Shown here in pieces: positions 7,346-14,700 of a DNA stretch of 21,676 bases (within the stretch, counting starts at the first letter, position 1; every line of letters begins with the position of its first letter). Origin of the DNA: an uncultured Prevotella sp. (GTDB taxonomy: Bacteria > Bacteroidota > Bacteroidia > Bacteroidales > Bacteroidaceae). The DNA lies in the NCBI RefSeq assembly GCF_900549175.1, contig NZ_URNN01000048.1:1-21676 (forward strand), written 5' to 3'. The notes beneath the pieces were generated by a model, which ran no database searches, was not told the DNA's origin, and saw nothing but the letters and a program-made list of their open reading frames with translations. The translations under genes and the position numbers were made by a program.

Positions 7346-7385
7346 CGTCATTTTCTTGCGAGACCCCGAAAATGACGCTTTTTCT
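7346..7385 (+). terminator. Hairpin with T-rich tail
   Basis: CGTCATTTTC (7346-7355) pairs perfectly with GAAAATGACG (7368-7377) around a 12-base loop and is followed by CTTTTTCTG. This looks like an intrinsic terminator for the plus strand, although the nearest upstream gene, tcdA, ends over 300 bases earlier. It may terminate read-through or an unannotated short RNA. Confidence 0.5.
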
Positions 7386-7465
7386 GTATGAAAGGGATGC
7401 GCTGATTATCAGTAATTTACGTAAGTGCTGCCCCGCAAGGGCATCGTCAGGGTCTTACGACACCG

Positions 7466-7504
7466 CAAAATAGGCCGTTTCGCATTGCAAAACGGCCTAT
7501 TTTG
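7466..7504. repeat. 15-bp perfect inverted repeat
   Basis: CAAAATAGGCCGTTT at 7466-7480 is perfectly complementary to 7490-7504 with a 9-base loop. The right arm is also the first unit of the neighbouring 22-bp direct repeats, so the palindrome seems built from that repeat and an inverted partial copy. Confidence 0.65.
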
Positions 7505-7623
7505 ACTTGCAAAACGACCCATATTGCATTGCAAAACGACCCATATTGCATTGCGAAACGGCCTCTTTCGGCTTGCAAAACACCCCATACCGCACCGCAA
7601 ACACCCCGTTTTGCATGAAAAAG
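7472..7623. repeat. 22-bp tandem direct repeats, about six to seven units
   Basis: Units ending in TTGCAAAAC or a variant recur every 22 bases: up to 7493, 7494-7515, 7516-7537, 7538-7559, 7560-7581, then a 21-base unit 7582-7602 and a decayed unit after it. Units 7516-7537 and 7538-7559 differ by one base. The period is not a multiple of three, so the small open frames across it are not meaningful. The units are contiguous with no unique spacers, so this is not a CRISPR array. Confidence 0.75.
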
Positions 7624-7914
7624 ACATGTAAAACGGCCGCCGGACAGGCTGAAAAGCCATCCCCGTCTCTCTATTTCGGGAAAAAAGAAATGCGTTTTTT
7701 TCAGAATAAAACGGACACGACAGCCGTCGTTCCGCCGCATCATTGCAAACAGTTGTGCGCCGTCTGTTGTTTGCGGCAGGGTGTTTAATGTTTTATTTTG
7801 AAGCGATGCCGGTTATGGGTATGCCCCGCACGGGCTTGCTGTCTTCGCGGGTATGGTGTTCTGAATAGAATGAAAACTGTGACCGCTCTTTTGCATACGG
7901 TACATCGTAATTTA

Positions 7915-8156
7915 TGGATACGCCCCGCAGGGGCAGCAAGCTTATAGCCCGGGGCAGAGCGAAGCGGCACCCCGGGTATAGCATGAGCGTGAGCAATCGC
8001 CCTGAAAGGGCAAAAGCATTAAACGTCAATTACTTACATTTTGCGATTGTATGCTTTTGCCCTTTCAGGGCGTTGGTGGTGTCTGGGGCATCAAAACCCG
8101 GGGTGCCGCTTCGCTCTGCCCCGGGCTATGTGCTTGCTGCCCTTTCAGGGCGCACC
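7915..8156. repeat. Nested palindromic repeat of the Bacteroidales GCCCTGAAAGGGC type
   Basis: Three pairs of arms are nested. The outer pair is 7921-7941 with 8132-8152 (GGGCAGCAAGC perfectly paired at its inner end). The middle pair is a perfect 33-bp inverted repeat, 7945-7977 with 8096-8128. The inner pair is a perfect 22-bp repeat, 7998-8019 with 8051-8072, containing GCCCTGAAAGGGC. The loop is 8020-8050. Repeats with GCCCTGAAAGGGC are, to my knowledge, abundant between genes in Bacteroides and Prevotella and are often mis-annotated as small proteins. They resemble REP/BIME sequences spread by REP-associated transposases; that link is an inference, and no transposase is present here. A degenerate related piece may lie at 7814-7852. 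Confidence 0.75.
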
Positions 8157-8179
8157 CATAATCGGTTTCATTCTTTTTT

Positions 8180-8240
8180 CATTTTGAGTTTCCTCCTTTT
8201 TCATTTTGAATTTCCTCCTTTTTGATTTTGAGTTTTTATT
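8180..8240. repeat. Short 22-bp tandem repeat, pyrimidine rich
   Basis: CATTTTGAGTTTCCTCC with five T (8180-8201) is followed by a copy with one change (8202-8223) and a partial third copy (8224 onward). The repeat is T/C rich on the plus strand. No function can be told. Confidence 0.6.
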
Positions 8241-8440
8241 CCTTGGGGGGTGAACACATTACCCTGCGCGCTGCATGTAAATATGGTGTACATAGGAAAG
8301 AAATAGCGCACACGCTGCCCGCCTGACGTGTCATAATACAAAACGCAAACAAATGCACTGCGCGGCGAAATTAAAAGCGGCGGAATGTGAATGTTATTGT
8401 AATATTTGCGCTAACTTTACACCACAAAACAGAAAAACCT

Positions 8441-9835
8441 ATGATACAGGACTCCGACAAGTACGAAAAATGGCTCACGACGATAGCCAATACGCGCCTC
8501 ATTTACAACACGATGGACGAACTTGAGGCCATGCTCGACAACTATTCCATACACAGCAATGGGATAAGGCGCAGCTTTGCAAGCAGGCAGAAGATGCGTG
8601 CGGCATACCGCGACCTGAAGGTTGAGGTGGAACAGATGACCGACGGACTTTTAGATCTCGACACTGTCATGCTGGATTATCAGCTCGCCTGGATGTTCTT
8701 CCGCGACAACCTGCGCCGCAGGACCAATCCCGAAGAGGTGGCAATGGAGCTGCTTGCCTACTGCTATCCTCCCTACATACGTAAGGGAAAAGGCGCAAAG
8801 AAGTGGGCTATATACAGGCAGATAGTCGACCTTGACATCAATGTCCCGCTACTGCTGCTGATGCTTCTGAAGGTGATACCGGGCTTCGACTCAAAGGACG
8901 GCGACGTGGAAGACATGGCCTCGCAGTACGACCGCGTGATGAATCTGCTCGAACGGTTCATCTGTTTTGACACGGACTTCAGCGTGCAGCCGTCGATAAC
9001 GGGTGCCAGGGAGTGCGGCCGCAAGTCGAGGCTCATGCTCCTGCATCACGTTTCCAACATTCTCGACACCTACGAGGCTTATGCCGACAAGGCAAATCTC
9101 TATGATATTTCCTATAACATTAAGGGTAACTGCATTTATTTTGACATAGCCGGCTACTGGAACGAATGTAAGTGCGAACTGCTGTACACCGACTTCTGGC
9201 AGATAGAAGACCTGAACGGAGCCGGCATGTACTTCATGACGCACTGGCACAAGGACGCCGACAACCGCCTTACGGGCATCCGTTACACTCTGTTTATCTC
9301 TGAAGGACCCGACGGAAAGCCCGTCTGCTACATCCAGCACCCCAAGACCATATGGCTGAGAACGCGGGGACGCCGCTACGGCGACGCCGACCACGTGTGG
9401 TATAATGCGGAGTTGTGCGACGAGACGCCGCACGAGCTGCCCCTCCACCGCCGCATGTATTCGGCGGTATGGCCGCTTGACATCAACCTCACGCGGTGCA
9501 CCGACGAGGGCGTGGTGTCGCAATACGACCGCTGGCTCAATCACGACTGCGAGATTGTCAGGCCGTTCCGCCAGTTCGAATATGTCTTCCGTCCTAATCT
9601 GTATGCCATAACCCGTACACATATTTATATAGCGTCGGAGAACGAAAGAGAGTTTTACAAGGTTCCGCGGACGGCTCACGAAGGCTTCGAGCGCATCAAT
9701 ATGGATGACAATGTGGGCACCATGACGATGAACGGCAGGACTTATCTCGTCTTCGACGAGTTGCTGCTGTACATCAATGCGAGCCGTAAGGAACTGCAGA
9801 AGTACGGCATAGAGAGGGTGGGCAGCATCGAGTAG
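8441..9835 (+). CDS. Unrecognised 464-residue protein
   Basis: The frame is open from an ATG at 8387, but I prefer the ATG at 8441 (MIQDSDKYEKW), because the likely promoter (near 8400-8419) lies between the two and the extra 18 residues look random. I do not recognise the family. There is no signal peptide or transmembrane helix, so it is probably cytoplasmic. The first 200 residues look mainly helical and rich in Leu, Met and charged residues (for example MELLAYCYPPYIRKGKGAKKW). The remainder is rich in aromatic residues, Arg and Asp and looks mainly beta, with a conserved-looking stretch GNCIYFDIAGYWNECKCELLYTD cut here only for description at about residues 227-249. No catalytic motif stands out. 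Codon use and GC resemble the neighbours, so recent transfer is not indicated. It is flanked by the repeat-rich interval on one side and pyrK on the other. Confidence 0.75.
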   Translation: MIQDSDKYEKWLTTIANTRLIYNTMDELEAMLDNYSIHSNGIRRSFASRQKMRAAYRDLKVEVEQMTDGLLDLDTVMLDYQLAWMFFRDNLRRRTNPEEVAMELLAYCYPPYIRKGKGAKKWAIYRQIVDLDINVPLLLLMLLKVIPGFDSKDGDVEDMASQYDRVMNLLERFICFDTDFSVQPSITGARECGRKSRLMLLHHVSNILDTYEAYADKANLYDISYNIKGNCIYFDIAGYWNECKCELLYTDFWQIEDLNGAGMYFMTHWHKDADNRLTGIRYTLFISEGPDGKPVCYIQHPKTIWLRTRGRRYGDADHVWYNAELCDETPHELPLHRRMYSAVWPLDINLTRCTDEGVVSQYDRWLNHDCEIVRPFRQFEYVFRPNLYAITRTHIYIASENEREFYKVPRTAHEGFERINMDDNVGTMTMNGRTYLVFDELLLYINASRKELQKYGIERVGSIE

Positions 9836-9879
9836 CTTCCGGCATCTGGCCCCTGACGTTAAACTTTAAACGAAAAATG

Positions 9880-9910
9880 TTCGGTTAATCAGAATTTAGA
9901 GTTACCTTTG
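9880..9910 (+). promoter_or_regulatory. Promoter of pyrK-pyrD
   Basis: The -7 box TACCTTTG (9903-9910) fits TAnnTTTG. TTCG at 9880-9883 is a one-mismatch -33 box at the usual 19-base spacing. The leader to the pyrK ATG would be about 50 bases. Confidence 0.6.
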
Positions 9911-9966
9911 CATGTGAATATCGTACGATACGAAATACATCATAAAAATATAACAGATACAACAAC

Positions 9967-10740
9967 ATGAAGAAGTACATACTCGATTTGACGGTCAGGG
10001 CTGTGGAACGTATCAACGGGAAGTATGTTCTCGTAAGGCTGACGTCGGCCGACAGGCTGCCCGACATGCGTCCGGGACAATTCGTTGAGGTGCGCATTGA
10101 CAACACGTCAGAGACATTCCTCCGTCGTCCCATATCTATCAACTTCGTAGACCGTGAGGCCAATGAACTGTGGTTGCTTGTGGCCGTGGTGGGCGACGGC
10201 ACGCGGCGCATCTCCGAGGTGCGGGCCGGTCAGACACTCAACTGCGTGCTGCCGCTGGGCAACGGCTTCACCATGCCGAAGGCGGAAGGTGAGCGTGTGC
10301 TGCTCGTAGGCGGCGGAGTGGGTGTGGCCCCGCTGCTGTATATGGGTGCCGAACTGCGCATGCGCGGTTACGAACCCACCTTTCTGCTCGGTGCACGCCG
10401 TGAGGCCGATTTGCTCGAACTCGACCTTTTCGGCAGGTACGGACGTGTGTGTGTGACCACAGAAGACGGCTCGTACGGCGAGCGGGGCTTCGTTACCGAC
10501 CATTCGGTGCTTGCCGAACATTTTGACCGTGTGGCCACTTGCGGCCCCACACCCATGATGAAGGCCGTGGCACGTTACGCCCACGGCGCCGGCATCAGCT
10601 GCGAGGTGTCGCTCGAGAACATGATGGCCTGCGGCGTGGGGGCCTGTCTGTGCTGTGTGGAAAAGACTGTAATGGGCAATCAGTGCGTGTGCAAGGAGGG
10701 TCCGGTGTTTAATATCAAGAAACTATTATGGCAGCTTTAA
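9967..10740 (+). CDS. pyrK: Dihydroorotate dehydrogenase B, electron transfer subunit
   Basis: PyrK carries FAD and a [2Fe-2S] cluster and passes electrons from the PyrD flavin to NAD+ in class 1B dihydroorotate dehydrogenase, the fourth step of pyrimidine synthesis. The FAD-binding motif is RRPISI (53-58), the NAD-binding glycine-rich motif GGGVGVAP (115-122), and CGPTPMM (192-198) is the usual C-terminal NAD-domain motif. The iron-sulfur ligands are likely C222, C227, C230 and C242 in the segment ACGVGACLCC...VCKEGPVF, which is the family arrangement. At 257 residues it is full length. Its end overlaps the pyrD start by 13 bases, so the subunits are made together. Confidence 0.95.
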   Translation: MKKYILDLTVRAVERINGKYVLVRLTSADRLPDMRPGQFVEVRIDNTSETFLRRPISINFVDREANELWLLVAVVGDGTRRISEVRAGQTLNCVLPLGNGFTMPKAEGERVLLVGGGVGVAPLLYMGAELRMRGYEPTFLLGARREADLLELDLFGRYGRVCVTTEDGSYGERGFVTDHSVLAEHFDRVATCGPTPMMKAVARYAHGAGISCEVSLENMMACGVGACLCCVEKTVMGNQCVCKEGPVFNIKKLLWQL

Positions 10741-11639
10741 ATGTAAAGATAAACAATCTCGAGCTGAAGAATCCGGTGATGACGGCATCGGGAACCTTCG
10801 GTTATGGTCTTGAGTTTGCCGACTTCGTGCCCCTCGACGGCATCGGCGGCATCATCGTAAAGGGCACTACACTCAACCCGCGCGAGGGCAACGACTACCC
10901 GCGCATGGCCGAAACGCCCCACGGCATGCTCAACTGCGTGGGCCTGCAGAACAAGGGCGCTGACTATTTCTGCACCAACATCTATCCGCAGATAAAGGAT
11001 ATCGACACCAATATGATAGTCAACGTGAGCGGTTCGTCGCCCGACGACTATGCCGAGTGCGCCGCACGCATAAACGCCTTGGAGCGTATTCCGGCAATAG
11101 AGCTTAACATCTCGTGTCCGAATGTGAGGGACGGAGGCATGGCTTTCGGCGTAACGTGCGAGGGGGCGGCAAGCGTTGTGCGCGCCGTGCGTGCCAGATA
11201 CGGCAAGACGCTGATAGTGAAGCTCTCGCCGAACGTTACGAACATTGCCGACATCGCCCGTGCCTGTGAGGCCGAGGGAGCCGACAGTGTGTCGCTCATC
11301 AACACGCTCATGGGCATGTCCATCGACATAGAGCGACGCCGCTCGCGGCTGAGCATCGGTACGGGAGGCCTGAGCGGCCCCGCGGTGAAGCCTGTGGCAT
11401 TGCGCATGGTGTGGCAGGTGGCAAGGGCTGTAAGGATTCCTGTCATCGGACTTGGCGGCATATCGACGGCCGCCGACGCCATCGAGTTCCTCATGGCAGG
11501 GGCCACGGCGGTGGAGATAGGCACGGCCAACTTCATCGATCCGGCCGTAACGATAAAGGTGCGCGACGGTATAGACCGTTGGCTCGATGCCCACGGATGC
11601 TCGTCGGTGACTGAAATCGTCGGTGCTCTGAAAGATTGA
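10728..11639 (+). CDS. pyrD: Dihydroorotate dehydrogenase B, catalytic subunit
   Basis: PyrD binds FMN and oxidises dihydroorotate to orotate; the class 1B form works as a heterotetramer with PyrK. Its 303 residues have the class 1 hallmarks: NPVMTASGTFGYG (15-27), K45 in IIVKGTT, NCVGLQN (69-75), the catalytic base cysteine C130 in LNISCPNV, VKLSPNVTN, and the phosphate-binding GLGGIS and GATAVEIGTANF segments near the end. Cysteine rather than serine at the catalytic position, together with the adjacent pyrK, makes this class 1B. The gene overlaps pyrK and is followed by a terminator-like hairpin. Confidence 0.96.
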   Translation: MAALNVKINNLELKNPVMTASGTFGYGLEFADFVPLDGIGGIIVKGTTLNPREGNDYPRMAETPHGMLNCVGLQNKGADYFCTNIYPQIKDIDTNMIVNVSGSSPDDYAECAARINALERIPAIELNISCPNVRDGGMAFGVTCEGAASVVRAVRARYGKTLIVKLSPNVTNIADIARACEAEGADSVSLINTLMGMSIDIERRRSRLSIGTGGLSGPAVKPVALRMVWQVARAVRIPVIGLGGISTAADAIEFLMAGATAVEIGTANFIDPAVTIKVRDGIDRWLDAHGCSSVTEIVGALKD

Positions 11640-11671
11640 GCATCGTTATTTCAGCAATATTTGACATAAAA

Positions 11672-11716
11672 CCGTGATATCTGATATCGATTTATCGGAT
11701 ATTGCGGGTTTTTTAT
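11672..11716 (+). terminator. Intrinsic terminator after pyrD
   Basis: An imperfect stem CCGtgATATC with GATATtgCGG closes around a smaller GATA/TATC stem, and GGG plus six T follow (to about 11714). It lies about 35 bases after the pyrD stop and just before the next promoter motif, so it probably separates pyrKD from the pectate lyase-like gene. Confidence 0.5.
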
Positions 11717-11724
11717 TAACTTTG
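11717..11724 (+). promoter_or_regulatory. Promoter -7 motif of the pectate lyase-like gene
   Basis: TAACTTTG fits TAnnTTTG and lies 47 bases before the ATG, directly after the pyrD terminator. A TTTG at the expected -33 distance is not present. Confidence 0.5.
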
Positions 11725-11771
11725 GCAGCAAAACTAATGAAACTAATTAGCTAATAACCATCATATTAAAT

Positions 11772-14700
11772 ATGAAAGTCAAAACAACTACTTTATTTTT
11801 AGGACTGCTGCTTGCTGGCAACAGTCTGTGTGCCAATGCACAACAGTTGGCGTTCCCCGGAGCACAGGGATGGGGACGTTTCGCCACGGGCGGACGCACC
11901 GGAACGGTCTATCATGTGACCAACCTCAACGACAGTGGCACGGGTTCACTGCGTGATGCAGTAAGTCAGCCGAACCGCATCGTCGTCTTCGACGTGGCCG
12001 GAGTCATAAGAATCAGCAGCCGCATAGTGTTTGCCAAGAACCTATATGTGGCCGGACAGACAGCCCCGGGCGAGGGTATCACCGTCTACGGCAACGGCGT
12101 GTCGTTCTCCGGTGCCACCAACACCATCGTGCGCTACATGCGTTTCCGCATGGGTAAGGTGGGCGACAACGGAAAGGACTGCGCCGGAATAGCCAACGGA
12201 ACGGATATGATTTTCGACCATTGCTCGTTCTCCTGGGGACTCGACGAGACCTTCTCGATCAACCCCGACGGCAAGGGAGCGAATCCGGAGAACATAACAA
12301 TCTCCAACACCATCATGGGACAGGGCCTCATGACGCACTCTGCCGGAGGACTGATGCAGTCAAACAACATCACGCTTTACCGCAACCTCTATTGCGACAA
12401 CAGCACGCGTAACAACAAGATAAAGGGCATCAACCAGTACGTAAACAACATCGTGTACAACTGGAAGAACGCCGCATACAACATGGGAGGCGACTCTGAG
12501 GGCGAGAGCTACTGCAACATAGAGAGCAACCTCTTCATCAACGGACCGGCAAAGGGTGGCGCCGCTTTTACCGGAGGCAATGACAACTTCCATTTCTACG
12601 GCGATGACAACTGGCAGGACAGCAACATGGACGGCAAGTTTGACCCGACGCTGGTGACAAACTACTCGGCAGCCGACCGTCAGGACACACCATACGCTTA
12701 TCCCGAACTGGAGAAGTGGCCGGGCAACACGCTTGTCGACAATCTTCTTCCGACAGTGGGTGCCTCGCTGCCTTACCGCGACTTGGCCGACTGCTACATG
12801 ATAGACGAGGTTTATTCGTTCGGTACTAAGGGCGCGCTTATATATGACGAGAAGTCGCTTATTTATGGTACACCCGACACGTGGAACATGTGGGCCGGCA
12901 ACAAACGCGTTGACACCGACGGCGACGGCATGCCCGACGCATGGGAGGAGGCCAACGGCACCGACCCGAACAAGAACGATGCCATGACTATTGCTGCCAA
13001 CGGATATGCCAATATCGAGAACTATATCAACAGCATAACCCGCGAAGACCGCGATTTCTTCCTCCGTGCACCGCTCTGTCTGCAGCATGAGGAGTCGACA
13101 CAGAACTCAATCACCGTTTCATGGCTCGACTATTCCGACAACGAAGAGGGCTTTATCGTCGAGCTGGAGAAGAACGGCGAATTTGTGGAGGTGGGCCGCA
13201 CGGCCGCCAATGTCAGCGTCTTTACGATTATGGATGAATCGTTTGAACCGGCCAAATCATATAATGTACGCGTGCGCGCGTATGCCGGAGAGAGTGTTTC
13301 GGAGCCTTCCAACACGCTGACGGCAAAGACACGTCCCGTTCCGGTGGACGTTGTCGACATCGAAACGTTTGCCCCCGACTATACATGGGCAGGCGGTAGC
13401 GGCGCATGGAACATGGCTTCGACCAACTGGATAGAAGGTGGTACATACGCCGACGGCAAGAATGTGCTCATCGCCCCGGCGGAAAACATAGAGGTGGACA
13501 TCACCGAAAGCGTTCAGCCGGCAGCCGTAGTGGTGAAAGGTGACGCCGATGTTACATTGAAGGGAACCGGTTCCATATCCGGAACATCTTCGCTTAACAA
13601 GGCCGGCAGCGGTGCGCTCATCGTCGGTACGCCTCAGAGTTATGAGGGTGCAACGGTGCTGCACGACGGTACTTACGAGTTCTCGACCATCGCCAACGGT
13701 GGTGTAGCCAGCGGTATCGGTGCGTCGCTGGAGTTTGCTCAGAACTGGATTTGGGCCGGCGGAACATACAAGTACACCGGAACAAGCGCGTCTACCAACC
13801 GTTCGGCCACGCTCGACGGCAACACGACGTTCAATATCGTGAACAAGTCGGCCGCAATCAGCATGTCCGGTTCTATAGAAGGAGCCGGCAATCTGACGGT
13901 TGACGGTGCGGGACAGATAACGGTCAACAACACCGAGTTCTTCAAGTACGACGGAAATCTGATAATTAAGGGCGGCAAGGTGCTGCTCAACGGCGAGATG
14001 GTTTCAAAGGCCGGACTCGGCACGGTGGGCAAGCTCGTGATGGCCGGAGGTACGTTCGCCACATCCAGTGGCAACGATAAGAACCCGACATACACCTTCC
14101 CCATCGAGGCAACGGCCGATACCTATTCTTATGTGTCGCTCTTCCGCAACTGCCTGATTAAGTCGGCTGTGAGTGGTAGCGGTACACTGGAGTGGGAAGT
14201 GAACTGGGTTCGCGAGTACATCGAGGGCGACTGGAGCAAGTTTACTGGCCGCGTTGTTGTCAACGGAACCGGCAAGGCGGGTAACAGCCAGTTCGCCGTA
14301 CGCAACGGAACGGGTATTCAGAACGGAACTTTCGACCTTAAAGGAAAGGCTCAGATTGTCGGTGGCAAGAACCAGTCGACGTATTATCTCGGTGGTCTGT
14401 CGGGTGCCGCAGGCACGTTCCTCTCCGGATTTGACGTGAAAAACGCCGGAAGCGGAACTTGGATTGTAGGTTCGGCAAACACGGACGAGACATTCGACGG
14501 TGTCATTGACGGTCGTTCCCAAAAAGGTCAGGACGGAACGACGAGCATAGAGAAGGTCGGTTCGGGCGACTGGCGCCTCACCGGAAAGAACATATACAAG
14601 GGTACGACCCAGATTCGCGGCGGCCGTCTTGTCGTGAACGGTAACAACAGCGGTGCCGGAGCATATACTGTCAATGCCAACGCCACGCTGGCCGGTAAGG

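Larger units (their letters stand above)
7011..8440. other. 1.4-kb gene-free, repeat-rich interval
   Basis: Between tcdA and the 464-residue gene no open frame has the look of a real protein. The interval holds the MITE-like element, a hairpin, the 22-bp array, the nested palindrome and the short pyrimidine repeat, each listed separately. 7249-7345 and 7624-7914 contain nothing I can name. The last 200 bases (8241-8440) are the presumed leader and promoter region of the next gene, with TAACTTTA at 8412-8419 as a one-mismatch -7 candidate. Confidence 0.7.

Noticed and set aside
7472..7623. Possible CRISPR array
   Set aside because: Repeats are contiguous with no unique spacers and no cas genes are nearby.
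7409..7788. Small open frames on both strands across the 22-bp repeats
   Set aside because: The repeat period of 22 is not a multiple of 3, and the frames exist because the repeat lacks stop codons, not because they are coding.
7785..8225. Small open frames over the nested palindrome
   Set aside because: They translate the GCCCTGAAAGGGC repeat itself, a known source of false small proteins in Bacteroidales; no start or codon signal supports them.
8387..8440. Upstream start (ATG 8387) for the 464-residue gene
   Set aside because: The extra 18 residues overlap the likely promoter region and look non-coding; ATG at 8441 is preferred.
10737..11594. Minus-strand open frame of 285 residues opposite pyrD
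   Set aside because: Shadow of the unmistakable pyrD gene; His/Arg/Ala-rich nonsense.
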